64,000 nucleotides of DNA from Haladaptatus halobius (GCF_020618475.1 NZ_CP085335.1:2418001-2482000), one strand, 5' to 3'. Shown: positions 35,552 to 44,519, counted from the stretch's first letter. The notes: generated from the sequence alone by a model not told the origin. Numbers and translations: made by a program.

Positions 35552-36010
35552 ATGATGGGTGGCGGCAACCAAGAACTCCAGCAGCTCTCCCAGCAACTTC
35601 AGCAGTTGGAGGCCGAAAAGGAGGAGCTAGAGGCGGAAGTCGAAGGACTGCGCGACGAGAAGAACCAGATGGATGAAGCCATCGAAGCCATCGAGACGCT
35701 CGAAACGGGGTCGGTCGTGCAGGTTCCGCTGGGCGGCGGGGCCTACATCCGCGCCAACGTCGAGGATATCGACGAGATCGTCGTGGAACTCGGCGGCGGC
35801 TACGCCGCCGAGCGCGACCAGCAGGGTGCTATCGAATCGCTACGAAGCCGGAAGGAAGTCGTCGACGAGCGAATCGACGGTATGCAGGACGAGATCAGCG
35901 AGCTCGAAGACGAGAGCGACCAGTTGGAAGAGCAGGCGCGACAGATGCAACAGCAGCAGATGCAACAGCAGATGCAGCAGGTGCAGGGGCAACAGGACGA
36001 GGACGAGTAA
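35552..36010 (+). CDS. pfdA: Prefoldin alpha subunit
   Basis: 152 residues. Two long coiled coils (about 5-45 and 90-135) flank the beta hairpin (GSVVQVPLGGGAYIRANV, then VELGGGYAAERD), the classic prefoldin alpha plan. The C-terminus is a Gln/Met repeat (QQQQMQQQMQQVQGQQ) followed by DEDE. The hexamer passes unfolded proteins to the thermosome. Six bases separate it from ftsY. A second ATG one codon downstream could also start the protein. Confidence 0.95.
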   Translation: MMGGGNQELQQLSQQLQQLEAEKEELEAEVEGLRDEKNQMDEAIEAIETLETGSVVQVPLGGGAYIRANVEDIDEIVVELGGGYAAERDQQGAIESLRSRKEVVDERIDGMQDEISELEDESDQLEEQARQMQQQQMQQQMQQVQGQQDEDE

Positions 36011-36016
36011 CCGGCG

Positions 36017-37117
36017 ATGTTCGACAGTCTGAAGGATAAACTCAGCGGGTTCCGAGAGGACGTAGAGGAGACCACCGAGGAGAAGGCCGAAGAAGCCGCA
36101 GAAGAGGCCGAGGAAGTCGAGGAGGTTGCGGCGGTCGAAGACGAAACGGCCGAATCCGAACCCGCCGAGGAGCCAGTCGAAGCGGATGCGTCGGAGACGG
36201 AACCCGAGGAGAGCGGCGGACGCGGGGGCTTCACGCAGAAGGCGCGGTCGTTCGCCCGCGGTGAGATCGTCATCGAGGAGCAGGACGTCGAAGACCCCCT
36301 CTGGGAGTTGGAGATGGCGCTGCTCGAAAGCGACGTGGAGATGAGCGTCGCCCAGGAAATGCTCGAAGACATCCGGAACGACCTCGTGGGCGCGACCCGG
36401 AAGTTCAGCGCCGAGACGGGCGACGTGGTCGAAGCGGCGCTCCGCGACGCCCTGCTGTCGGTCATCAGCGTCGGGCAGTTCGACTTCGACCGGCGAGTCG
36501 CAGAGGCCGACAAACCCCTCGTCATCATCTTCACGGGCGTCAACGGCGTCGGAAAGACGACGAGCATCGCCAAGATGGCACGCTATCTCGAAGAGCACGG
36601 TTACTCCTCGGTGATGGCGAACGGCGACACCTACCGCGCCGGCGCGAACGAGCAGATTCAGGTGCACGCCGAATCGCTCGACAAGAAGCTCATCGCTCAC
36701 GAGCAGGGCGGCGACCCCGCGGCGGTCATCTACGACGCGGTGGAGTACGCCGACGCCCACGACATCGACGTGGTGCTCGGCGACACGGCGGGGCGGCTCC
36801 ACACCAGCGAAGGGCTGATGGATCAGTTGGCGAAGATCGGCCGCGTCGTCGACCCGGGCATGACCCTCTTCGTGGACGAGGCGGTGGCCGGACAGGACGC
36901 GGTTCAGCGCGCCAAGGAGTTCGACGACGCCGCCGAAATCGACGGCTCCATCCTGACCAAGGCGGACGCCGACTCGAAGGGCGGTGCCGCGATCTCCATC
37001 GCCCACGTCACGGGTAAGCCCATACTCTTCCTCGGCGTCGGGCAGGAGTACGACGACTTGGAACGGTTCGACCCCGATACGCTCGTGGAACGACTGTTGG
37101 GCGACGAAGCGGAGTAG
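36017..37117 (+). CDS. ftsY: SRP receptor FtsY
   Basis: 366 residues. A Glu/Ala-rich acidic A region (about 10-75) precedes the NG GTPase: FTGVNGVGKTTSIAKMA (about residue 173), DTAGRLH, TKADADSKGGAA and the closing GVGQEYDDLERFDPD. It targets ribosome-SRP complexes to the membrane translocon. It forms the end of the rpl39e-rpl31e-eif6-pfdA-ftsY cluster. Its partner gene ffh lies on the opposite strand 3 kb upstream. Confidence 0.96.
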   Translation: MFDSLKDKLSGFREDVEETTEEKAEEAAEEAEEVEEVAAVEDETAESEPAEEPVEADASETEPEESGGRGGFTQKARSFARGEIVIEEQDVEDPLWELEMALLESDVEMSVAQEMLEDIRNDLVGATRKFSAETGDVVEAALRDALLSVISVGQFDFDRRVAEADKPLVIIFTGVNGVGKTTSIAKMARYLEEHGYSSVMANGDTYRAGANEQIQVHAESLDKKLIAHEQGGDPAAVIYDAVEYADAHDIDVVLGDTAGRLHTSEGLMDQLAKIGRVVDPGMTLFVDEAVAGQDAVQRAKEFDDAAEIDGSILTKADADSKGGAAISIAHVTGKPILFLGVGQEYDDLERFDPDTLVERLLGDEAE

Positions 37118-37208
37118 TCGGGGGTCGCCGTTTTCGAAAGCGGCGCACGTACACTGGGAAAGTAACATCCCGTCTCAAAACAAGGGGTTAGATTCTCGTC
37201 CATTCCAG

Positions 37209-37616
37209 TTACATTTCGTACGTCTGCAGCATGGGGAGCGCGTTCGAGTAGTCGACGAACCGGCTCATTCGACCGTCTTCCAACTCGCAGACGTGTGCGT
37301 ACGGGACATCGAGGTCTTTGCCCGTCTCCCTGTTCGTCCCGCGGAAGGTGCCGAGGACGACGATCGTGTTGCCGCCGTCGATAAACCGATCGGTTTCGAC
37401 CTGGAAGTCCGCGAAATCCTCCAGGCAGGGCTGGAAGACGTTCTCCAGCACGGCCTCGGGGCTGTGGTGGATGTCGCCGTACGGGCTACCCTCGGGTTCG
37501 ACCCACTCGATATCGTCGGCCATTGCGGCCGTGACGCTGTCGATGTCACCGTCGTTGAAGGCCTCGTACGTGTCCTGCACGATTCGGACGTTGCTCTTAG
37601 CTGCGGCTGATGCCAT
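37209..37616 (-). CDS. SnoaL/NTF2-like protein
   Basis: 135 residues forming one NTF2-like cone: N-terminal helices (NVRIVQDTYEAFNDGDID), then SVTAAMADDIEWVEPEG and strands GGNTIVVLGTFRGTNRETG and HVCELEDGRMSRFVDY. The group includes isomerases and small-molecule binding proteins; nothing here reveals the ligand. It stands alone between ftsY and trmG10, with an AT-rich upstream region (37620-37670). Confidence 0.85.
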   Translation of the reverse strand: MASAAAKSNVRIVQDTYEAFNDGDIDSVTAAMADDIEWVEPEGSPYGDIHHSPEAVLENVFQPCLEDFADFQVETDRFIDGGNTIVVLGTFRGTNRETGKDLDVPYAHVCELEDGRMSRFVDYSNALPMLQTYEM

Positions 37617-37831
37617 TGTTCTTCACCAATAATAGTGTACTATCTCGGAGGATATATAGATAGCTAGACAATGGCTAACATAGCTCGTCTTCGTTCGTCG
37701 CCCGCAACTGTCGGCGACCGATACGAACCCACCGAACCGCGGTGGTCAATGGGACAAAACTCGGCTACCGCGACCGACAGTCGCAACCCCCAAGAGCGAT
37801 GCGCGACACGTATCGCATACGACGAACTCTC

Positions 37832-38800
37832 GTGTACCTACTCGAACTCGGCGGAGAAGACGACGAACTCGCGGCCTGCGAAGCCGAGAGCGCGGCGACC
37901 GGCGTAGAACTCGTCGCGCCCGGCCTCGCGCGAGCGACGGCCATCACCGACCGAATCGAGAAGCTCGCGTACACTCGGCGGGCGAGCGAACTGGTTGGGA
38001 AGACCGACGGCGACGTGGACGGCGCCCGCGCGCTGCTCTCCGCCGCGCGGCTTGATCGCGAGGGAACCGTCGCCGTGCGGGCGCGGAGCGTGCGCGAGAC
38101 GGTCGGTATCAGCACACAAGAGGCGGAACGAGAATTGGGACAGGTGCTCGTCGAACGGGGCTTTTCGGTCGATCTGGACGACCCCGACCATGAACTGCGA
38201 GCCGTCTTTTCCGGCGATTTCTGTGCTCTCGGCTGGCTCGAAATCGAGAGCAGGCGAGACTACGGCACTCGGATGCCGACCGACAGACCGTTCTTCCAGC
38301 CGGGAAGCATGCACCCGCTGCTCGCTCGCGCGCTGGCGAACGTAGCCGGAGCGCGACCCGGCGTGACCGTCCTCGACCCGATGTGCGGGACGGGCGGCGT
38401 GCTCATCGAAGCCGCCCTCGCAGGGGCACGTCCGGTCGGCGCGGATGCACAGGGGAAGATGGTTCGCGGCGCAGGTCGAAACCTCGTGCACTACGCTCCC
38501 AACAGTGACTTCGCGACGGTTCGCGGCGACGCGACGCACCTCCCGTTTCCCGACGACTCCATCGACGGCGTGGTATTCGACGCGCCGTACGGCAGACAGT
38601 CGAAGATCGCCAACCTCGAACTGGACGACCTCGTCGCGGGGGCGCTCGCGGAAGCGCACCGCGTCGCGCCTCGCGCGGTGGTCGTCGGCGACCGCTCGTG
38701 GACGGACGAAGCGCGCGAGGTGGGCTGGCGCGTCGAACACGAGTTCGAGCGCCGGGTGCATCGGTCGCTGACGCGGTACGTCGCGGTGCTCTCTCGATAG
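37832..38800 (+). CDS. trmG10: tRNA (guanine(10)-N2)-dimethyltransferase TrmG10
   Basis: 322 residues if the GTG at 37832 is used (VYLLELGGEDDELAACE matches the family N-terminus); an ATG at 37799 would add 11 residues. The N-terminal THUMP RNA-binding domain is followed by a Rossmann methyltransferase with SAM loop VLDPMCGTGGVLIEAAL (about residue 180) and catalytic DAPYGR (usually DPPYG). It makes N2,N2-dimethylguanosine at tRNA position 10. It is followed by thyA 50 bases later. Confidence 0.9.
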   Translation: MYLLELGGEDDELAACEAESAATGVELVAPGLARATAITDRIEKLAYTRRASELVGKTDGDVDGARALLSAARLDREGTVAVRARSVRETVGISTQEAERELGQVLVERGFSVDLDDPDHELRAVFSGDFCALGWLEIESRRDYGTRMPTDRPFFQPGSMHPLLARALANVAGARPGVTVLDPMCGTGGVLIEAALAGARPVGADAQGKMVRGAGRNLVHYAPNSDFATVRGDATHLPFPDDSIDGVVFDAPYGRQSKIANLELDDLVAGALAEAHRVAPRAVVVGDRSWTDEAREVGWRVEHEFERRVHRSLTRYVAVLSR

Positions 38801-38822
38801 CGGATTTCCGAATCGCGTACAT

Positions 38823-38830
38823 CTTTTATC
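38823..38830 (+). promoter_or_regulatory. TATA-like element of thyA
   Basis: CTTTTATC lies 21-28 bases before the thyA ATG at 38851; slightly close but plausible. Confidence 0.4.
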
Positions 38831-38850
38831 CCCGGCGCGAATCCACGCCC

Positions 38851-39843
38851 ATGGAACAGTATCTCTCGCTCGTGGACGACGTGCTTCGGGAGGGGCGGTA
38901 CAAGCCCAACCGAACCGGCGTGGACACGATTTCGACGTTCAGCCAGCACTACGAGGTCGACCTTCGGGAGGGCTTTCCCCTCTTGACGACGAAGCGGATG
39001 GACGGCTTTCGCTGGGACTCAATGCTCCACGAACTCCTCTGGTATCTCTCCGGCGAGGAACACGTCCGCAATCTGCGCGAGAAGACCGGCATCTGGAACG
39101 AGTGGGCCGACGAAGAGGGGAACCTCGACACCGCCTACGGTCGCTTCTGGCGGCGGTTCCCGGTGCCCGAGGAGGGGTTGCCGGGCGAATCGTGGCCCGA
39201 GGACGGCCACCGCTGGATGAACGACGAGGGAACCTTCGACCAGATCCAGTACGTCGTTGACGGCCTCCGCGAGAATCCGAACTCGCGGCGGTTCGTCGTC
39301 TCGGCGTGGCATCCGGCGAACGCCGCCGTCTCGACGCTTCCGCCCTGCCACTACACCTTCGTGGTGAACGTACAGGGTGAGACGTTGAACCTCCACCTCA
39401 CACAGCGCTCGGGCGACGTGGCGCTCGGCATCCCCTTCAACGTCGCGGCGTACGCCCTGCTGGCGACCGTCCTCGCACGTCAGACCGGCTTCGAAGTCGG
39501 GAAGTTCGCCCACACCATCGTGGACGCCCACATCTACTGCGGCGAGGGCGAGCGCGGCGAGTGGTACCGCGACAACCTCGTCGACCTGCAAGCGCGGCTG
39601 GCCGACGTGAGCGCGAAGTCGGAGTTCGAGGAAGTGTGCGGGTGGCTCGAATCGACCTCCCCCACCGAGGACGAGGAGGGCTTCGACCACGTCCCCGGCC
39701 TGCTCACACAACTTTCGCGCGAACCGAAGTCGCCGCCCGAAATCGAAATTTCGGCGAATTCGCTCTCCGAGTTGACCTACGACGACATCGCCCTCCGGGA
39801 GTACGACGCACACCCCGGACTTCGCTTTCGGGTGGCCGAGTAA
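38851..39843 (+). CDS. thyA: Thymidylate synthase
   Basis: 330 residues, longer than the 264 of E. coli through an insertion around residues 105-125 and an acidic C-terminal region. It methylates dUMP to dTMP using methylene-tetrahydrofolate. The catalytic Cys is in LPPCHYTFVV (about residue 168), with the folate/dUMP motifs LTQRSGDVALGIPFNVA and DAHIYCGEG. Its TAA overlaps the folA ATG, so the folate-recycling partner is co-translated. Confidence 0.96.
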   Translation: MEQYLSLVDDVLREGRYKPNRTGVDTISTFSQHYEVDLREGFPLLTTKRMDGFRWDSMLHELLWYLSGEEHVRNLREKTGIWNEWADEEGNLDTAYGRFWRRFPVPEEGLPGESWPEDGHRWMNDEGTFDQIQYVVDGLRENPNSRRFVVSAWHPANAAVSTLPPCHYTFVVNVQGETLNLHLTQRSGDVALGIPFNVAAYALLATVLARQTGFEVGKFAHTIVDAHIYCGEGERGEWYRDNLVDLQARLADVSAKSEFEEVCGWLESTSPTEDEEGFDHVPGLLTQLSREPKSPPEIEISANSLSELTYDDIALREYDAHPGLRFRVAE

Positions 39844-40322
39844 TGCGACTCGTCCTCGTCGCCGCGGTCGCGGCGAACGGCGTCATCGGACGGGACGGCG
39901 ACATGCCGTGGCACTACGCCGAGGACTTGCGCCACTTCAAGGAGACGACGATGGGCCACCCCGTCGTCATGGGACGAGCGACCTACGAGAGCATCGCGGC
40001 GCGAATCGACGGCCCGCTGCCGGGTCGGACGAATATCGTGCTCAGTAGGTCGATCCCGAATCTTCCGGAGGAGGTCGTGCTCGTTCACGGCGTCGACGAA
40101 GCGATCGAGGTTGCGGCGGAGTTGGACGACACCGCCTTCGTCGTCGGCGGTGCGACGATCTACGAGCAGTTCTTTCCGCACGCAGACGAGATGATTCTCA
40201 CCGAAATTCGCGAGGAGCACGAGGGGGATACGGAGTTCCCGGAGTGGGACGCGGACGAATGGCGAGAAGTCGAACGAGACGGGCGCGGAGCGTTCGATTT
40301 CGTGCGGTACGAGCGTCGCTGA
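39843..40322 (+). CDS. folA: Dihydrofolate reductase
   Basis: 159 residues, the standard size. It starts MRLVLVAAVAANGVIGRDGD. The substrate region MPWHYAEDLRHFKETTMG and the NADPH motifs GRATYESI, NIVLSRS and FVVGGATIYEQF are present. It regenerates tetrahydrofolate consumed by ThyA, and the TAATG overlap with thyA fits this. Most archaea use other thymidylate routes; the thyA-folA pair is a haloarchaeal feature. Confidence 0.96.
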   Translation: MRLVLVAAVAANGVIGRDGDMPWHYAEDLRHFKETTMGHPVVMGRATYESIAARIDGPLPGRTNIVLSRSIPNLPEEVVLVHGVDEAIEVAAELDDTAFVVGGATIYEQFFPHADEMILTEIREEHEGDTEFPEWDADEWREVERDGRGAFDFVRYERR

Positions 40323-40700
40323 TCAGGCGCTACTTCGTCGCCACTGGATTTTCGGGTTGGCCCACGCGACCAGCGCGCCGACGAGCAGTGCGATCAGCCA
40401 CGTGCCTATCGCGGTCGATTGGTTCGCGGTCACGCTTTCGACACCGAAAACCATCCACAGGACGACCGTGGCAATCCAACTGACGATACCAAACGCCCAG
40501 ACCTGCTGGTACGAAACCGGAAGTCGGTCGGTGGCGACGAGGACGCCGACGACGAGTCCCGGCAAACACCAGAGGAGAGCAACCTGCCAGAGGGCGGGAC
40601 TCTCGACGAGGAGAGGCGTGAACACGCTGAGCGGAAGCGAGAGCATCAGAATGCTTCCGACGACGATGCCGATCTGTTCGAGGCGGCGGGGGAGGGACAT
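40323..40700 (-). CDS. Four-helix membrane protein of unknown function
   Basis: 125 residues. Four hydrophobic helices (IGIVVGSILMLSLPLSVFTP, ALWQVALLWCLPGLVVGVLV, WAFGIVSWIATVVLWMVFG, AIGTWLIALLVGALVAWA) are joined by short loops, with a basic C-terminus (KIQWRRSS). The family was not recognised. Its stop abuts the folA stop on the other strand. It may be co-transcribed with the membrane protein gene 40 bases upstream. Confidence 0.75.
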   Translation of the reverse strand: MSLPRRLEQIGIVVGSILMLSLPLSVFTPLLVESPALWQVALLWCLPGLVVGVLVATDRLPVSYQQVWAFGIVSWIATVVLWMVFGVESVTANQSTAIGTWLIALLVGALVAWANPKIQWRRSSA

Positions 40701-40740
40701 ACCGAGAGGTCGTCACTGCGTAGAATAAGCCTTCTGTTGA

Positions 40741-41103
40741 CTACCCCGGCGGCGCGGGCGGCCCGAGCGCGACGAGATACGCGATGCCGCCGATGACGAC
40801 GCTCGCCAGAAAGCTGACGACGACGTGAACTACGGTGACGAAGCCCGCGGTGCGCCACTTCAGTCGGTAGACGACGTGGAAGATGGTGAGGTCGAGCACG
40901 AGCGCCAGTAGAAGCACGACGGGCGGAAAGTACCGCTGGAGGAGAAAGGGGAGCGCCGCGACGGGCAGGCCGACCGCCAGCGCGTGCGTGAACGGTACGC
41001 TTCCGAGGACGTTTCGCGCGGCGACGTGGCCCGTCAGCGTGAGAAAGGCCGCAAGGAGGAGATACGTTCCGACGATAGGCGTCAGTTCACCCAGCAGTGG
41101 CAT
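40741..41103 (-). CDS. Membrane protein with about four helices, unknown function
   Basis: 120 residues from the ATG at 41103 (MPLLGELTPIVGTYLLLAAF). Hydrophobic spans include VGTYLLLAAFLTLTGHVA, LAVGLPVAALPFLLQRYF, VVLLLALVLDLTIFHVVYRL and VVSFLASVVIGGIAYLVAL. It resembles uncharacterised haloarchaeal integral membrane proteins. No catalytic motif. The frame upstream of the start is Arg-rich and non-coding in appearance. Confidence 0.75.
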   Translation of the reverse strand: MPLLGELTPIVGTYLLLAAFLTLTGHVAARNVLGSVPFTHALAVGLPVAALPFLLQRYFPPVVLLLALVLDLTIFHVVYRLKWRTAGFVTVVHVVVSFLASVVIGGIAYLVALGPPAPPG

Positions 41104-41234
41104 GGACGAGAATCGGAAACGAGGCAGCTTGTGCGTGGCGATGTCATTCCGGTGGGACGGAGCCGGCCGAGTCGGTCGGAATCGAACGCAGTGCGCGCCG
41201 AAGCGCACAGACTCGAAAGGAGAGAAGAGACGAG

Positions 41235-41795
41235 TTACTCCAGCAGACCGAGTTCTTCGAGACGCGAGACGATCTTGTCGACCGCTTGCTCCGCGTCCTC
41301 GGGTTTCTTGCCGCCCGTGATGACGAGCTTACCGGAGCCGAACAGCAGTGCGACGACTTCGGGTTCGTCGAGACGGTAGACGAGTCCGGGGAATTGCTCG
41401 GGCTCGTACTCGATGTTCTCCAGACCGAGGCCGATAGCGATAGCGTTGAGATTGAGATTGCGGCCGAGGTCGGCGCTGGTGACGATGTTCTGGACGACGA
41501 TCTCGGGATCCTCGTTGACTTCGATGTTCAGCTCGCGCAGCTTGTCGAAGACGATTTCGAGGCTCTCGTGAACGTCGGCGGTACTCTTCGCACCGGTACA
41601 GACGATCTTTCCGGAACGGAAGATGAGTGCGGCCGATTTGGGATTCTGGGTACGGTAGACGAGTCCGGGGAACTGCTCGGGGTCGTAATCCGCGCCCTCC
41701 AAGTCCATAGCGACACTCTGAAGGTCGAGTTCCTGCCCGATGCCCGTCGAGGCGACCACGTTTTCAATGTTGATGGTTTCCTTGGGGTCGGTCAT
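41235..41795 (-). CDS. tbp: TATA-binding protein
   Basis: 186 residues made of the two imperfect 90-residue TBP repeats. Each contains a version of EQFPGLVYR and a LLFGSGKLVITGGK-type strand (first copy LIFRSGKIVCTGAK). It ends in an acidic stretch typical of archaeal TBP. It recognises TATA boxes and recruits TFB and RNA polymerase. Haloarchaea often have several TBPs; this is a full-length one with its own TATA element at 41823-41829. Confidence 0.97.
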   Translation of the reverse strand: MTDPKETINIENVVASTGIGQELDLQSVAMDLEGADYDPEQFPGLVYRTQNPKSAALIFRSGKIVCTGAKSTADVHESLEIVFDKLRELNIEVNEDPEIVVQNIVTSADLGRNLNLNAIAIGLGLENIEYEPEQFPGLVYRLDEPEVVALLFGSGKLVITGGKKPEDAEQAVDKIVSRLEELGLLE

Positions 41796-41822
41796 AGCGC
41801 GACTTAAATGTCGTATTTAAGG

Positions 41823-41829
41823 TTTATAA
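41823..41829 (-). promoter_or_regulatory. Probable TATA box of tbp
   Basis: TTTATAA on the minus strand lies 28-34 bases before the tbp ATG (41795). An AT-rich TAAATAC-type stretch lies closer to the start. Confidence 0.5.
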
Positions 41830-41864
41830 AGGTTGGTAGTCTCTGCTGACACGACTCGGACGAC

Positions 41865-41872
41865 CTTTATGA
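41865..41872 (+). promoter_or_regulatory. TATA-like element before a second candidate RNA
   Basis: CTTTATGA here would start a transcript at about 41894-41896, directly before the paired region that begins at 41899. No protein-coding start with good codon use follows. Confidence 0.35.
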
Positions 41873-41894
41873 GCACTCTCGGGACGGAATCGCG

Positions 41895-41996
41895 ATGTCG
41901 GAGTTTCGTTGGTCGGTTCATCGTGATAGGGTAGCGGTCACCATCGTCCGTATCAGAAAAGCACCACGGACGGCGGTAAACCACCGAGAAACTCCG
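41895..41996 (+). ncRNA. Candidate small structured RNA upstream of tbp
   Basis: CGGAGTTTC (41899-41907) pairs with GAAACTCCG (41988-41996), nine perfect pairs. Inside, after a five-base bulge, TCGGT (41913-41917) pairs with ACCGA (41983-41987), extending the closing stem. A separate hairpin CGTCCGT/ACGGACG (41945-41951/41966-41972) has a 14-base A-rich loop. No tRNA T-loop or C/D boxes are clear. It occupies the gap between divergent tbp and the 3' end of the ABC permease gene. Confidence 0.3.
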
Positions 41997-42044
41997 CTTG
42001 GTTGTCTTAGAGCTACCCGATGGATAGTCGCTCCCTCGACAGAG

Positions 42045-43550
42045 CTACGTCGCTACGTCGAACCGACGAGCAAAGGCCGCCGTAACCAGACCCAGCGAGA
42101 GGACGCCGAGAGCGAGGTGAACGACGACTGCGACGCTCACTCCTTTTTCCGCGCTGACGACAGCGGCCTTCATTGGCCAGTAAAGCGGATCGATACCGGC
42201 AACGTACTCCATCGGTTCGGGAAGGACGGGAATAGCGAGCGCAGGGAGGACGACTACGAGCCCGAGCAGTTTGTTGATAGCCAGCCCTTCGATGGAATCC
42301 CGTGCGAGGCTCGCAAAGAGGAACGTGACGGCAGGCCCCGCCAACGCCGCGATCAGCGCGACGCTGCCGACGGCAAGCGGCGGGACGTCGACCAAGCCGA
42401 ACAGGGCGACCGACAGCACCACGCCGACCACGCCGAGTAGGTAGGCGGACAGTCCACGATAACGGAGGTAGCCACTGCGAGTGAGCGGAGAAGCGACCAG
42501 CGCCGACAGCGTCCCCTGTTCACGATCTTCGAGGACGAAAAAGCCGACGACGAATCCGTAGATGTACGGCGGGAACGCGACGAGGAAGGCGAGTGCGACT
42601 GGAAAGTACGCTGAGAGGTCGAGACCGGGGACGTACCGACGGTCGGCCACGGGTAGAACCAGGCGAGCGAAGACCCCCAACGCGAGTGGGCCGGTCGCGG
42701 CGAGGAGGAGGATCGGATCTCGAACCCAATTCCGGGTATCGGCGAGCGCCATTCCGCCGATAGAACCGCCCCGTTCGGTCACCCACGACGTGAGTCGATT
42801 CGGTTCATGGGCGGAAGCAGCCGGACGTTTCCCGCCACCTTGCACGACGTGGTACCGGAATTGGCGGCGAGCAAGGACGTACGCGACGGCGTTCCCGAGT
42901 CCCAGATAGACGAGGGCGTAGGTGACCGTCGCTAGCCTATGCCCACTGAACGCGCCTTCGACGAGGACGAGCGTCGGCTGGATCGGGAGGAGGTAGTATA
43001 CCGGCGTCTCGAAGACGCCGAGATACCCGGCGAGCGGTGCATAGAGGATCGTCCCGTAGAGCACCGCGCTGAAGAAGTAGCGGTTTATCGTATCGAACCG
43101 AGCAACGGCGGCGATACCGACGAGAACGAACAACGACGCGGTCGGCGCGACTCCCGCGAGCAGCAGTGCGAAGTCGACCCCCGTGGGATGCACGAAGGCG
43201 ACGACCACCGTCGACGCGAGCGCGGCGAGCGCCGTCAGGGAGATCGTCTTCGAAACGATGTATCCGCGAATGCCGAGTGGCGTGACGACGAGCGCATCGA
43301 GTACACCTTCCCGCTTCTCGATCAGGACGAGCGCCCCGATAAAGTAGAAGCCGAGAACGGCGGTATCGGTGACGACGACGAGGACGAGCGCAGGCTCCAC
43401 GAGGTCGGCCGGGAGGTTGCCGAGGATGAGGAGGTAAAAGAGCGTCACCACCGCGTAGACCGCGTAAAACCCGTAGCGAACCTGTATCCAGATGTCCCAC
43501 GAGAGCATCGAACGGAGCGTCGGTACCGCCCTCCCGATGGTTCGTATCAT
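42045..43550 (-). CDS. ABC exporter permease, double-module fusion
   Basis: 501 residues with about 12 membrane helices in two similar halves. Each half has an EKREGVLDALVVTPL / EDREQGTLSALVASPL motif after its second helix, which is characteristic of ABC-2 and fluoroquinolone-type permeases. The halves are separated near residues 235-255 by a polar linker, so one polypeptide supplies both membrane units. The start ATG overlaps the stop of the ATPase gene (four bases). Substrate unknown; possibly drugs or lipids. Confidence 0.88.
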   Translation of the reverse strand: MIRTIGRAVPTLRSMLSWDIWIQVRYGFYAVYAVVTLFYLLILGNLPADLVEPALVLVVVTDTAVLGFYFIGALVLIEKREGVLDALVVTPLGIRGYIVSKTISLTALAALASTVVVAFVHPTGVDFALLLAGVAPTASLFVLVGIAAVARFDTINRYFFSAVLYGTILYAPLAGYLGVFETPVYYLLPIQPTLVLVEGAFSGHRLATVTYALVYLGLGNAVAYVLARRQFRYHVVQGGGKRPAASAHEPNRLTSWVTERGGSIGGMALADTRNWVRDPILLLAATGPLALGVFARLVLPVADRRYVPGLDLSAYFPVALAFLVAFPPYIYGFVVGFFVLEDREQGTLSALVASPLTRSGYLRYRGLSAYLLGVVGVVLSVALFGLVDVPPLAVGSVALIAALAGPAVTFLFASLARDSIEGLAINKLLGLVVVLPALAIPVLPEPMEYVAGIDPLYWPMKAAVVSAEKGVSVAVVVHLALGVLSLGLVTAAFARRFDVAT

Positions 43551-44401
43551 ACGAGTGGCTCGCCGGTTACTTCGAGGAAAACATCTTCGAGCGTCGCCTC
43601 CTCGGTGTGGATGGTCTCGACACGCTCCTCGGCGATGATGCGTCTGAAGCCGGCGGCGGCGACGAGATCGTCGAGCGCGAAGCGTTCCGCGACCACCGTA
43701 CCGTCGCGGCGATAGGTGACGCGAAGGGTTCGTGAGCCGTATTCGCGTTTTAAGGCGCTCGGGGTGTCGACGATCGGCATCCGACCGTCTACGAGGAAGG
43801 CTACACGGTCACAGAGCTGGTCGGCGACGGTCATATCGTGCGTCGTCAAGAAAATCGTCTTTCCTTCACCGGCGAGTGAAGCGATCGTGTCCTTGACGAT
43901 CTTCGCGTTCCCCGGATCGATGCCGCTCGTCGGTTCGTCGAGAAAGAAGAGTTCCGGATCGTGCAGTAGCGCACGGACGAAGTTGAGGCGCATCTGCATC
44001 CCTTTCGAGTAGGCTCTGACGGGTCGGTCGATGGCGTCTCCAAGACCGACGAGGGACAGAAGTTCCTCGTCGTCCCTGATCTCGCCTTCGTGGAGCGAGG
44101 CGAACAGGGCCAGATTTTCGCGTCCGGTGAGCTTCAAGTAATGGTTCGGCGATTCGCCGGAGACGCCGATACGGTCGTAGTACTCCCCGTTCCACTCCCG
44201 GACTTCGCGGTCAAACACCCGGACAGAGCCATCGTAGTTGTCGAGGAGTCCCGTGAGAACGTTCTGGGTCGTGCTCTTGCCCGCGCCACTCGGCCCGAGG
44301 AAGCCAAACACTTCCCCCGCCTCGACTTCGAAGTCGAGGCCGTGCAGCGTAGGCGTCTGAGACCCCGGATACGAGAAATAGAGGTCTCGCACGGAGATCA
44401 T
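43547..44401 (-). CDS. ABC exporter ATP-binding protein
   Basis: 284 residues from the ATG at 44401 (MISVRDLYFSYPGSQTPTLH). Walker A GPSGAGKST, signature YSKGMQMRLNFVRAL (a degenerate LSGGQ typical of drug/ABC-2 exporters), Walker B FFLDEPTSGID and the switch His in TTHDMT are all present. It powers the double-module permease encoded just downstream, with a four-base overlap. The upstream open frame is not conserved-looking. Confidence 0.93.
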   Translation of the reverse strand: MISVRDLYFSYPGSQTPTLHGLDFEVEAGEVFGFLGPSGAGKSTTQNVLTGLLDNYDGSVRVFDREVREWNGEYYDRIGVSGESPNHYLKLTGRENLALFASLHEGEIRDDEELLSLVGLGDAIDRPVRAYSKGMQMRLNFVRALLHDPELFFLDEPTSGIDPGNAKIVKDTIASLAGEGKTIFLTTHDMTVADQLCDRVAFLVDGRMPIVDTPSALKREYGSRTLRVTYRRDGTVVAERFALDDLVAAAGFRRIIAEERVETIHTEEATLEDVFLEVTGEPLV

Positions 44402-44519
44402 CGTGTTCACCGATTGAGCCGGAGTCCTTAAAAAGGTAGATTGTGTCGGGTGGTTTCGACGGAGCCCGCAGGCCGAAATTGCGCAGACCTTAACAGTACG
44501 CCGCCCCAATCGACCGATA

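Noticed and set aside
41895..41996. tRNA-like cloverleaf
   Set aside because: No T-loop, no acceptor/discriminator arrangement and excess length; not a tRNA.
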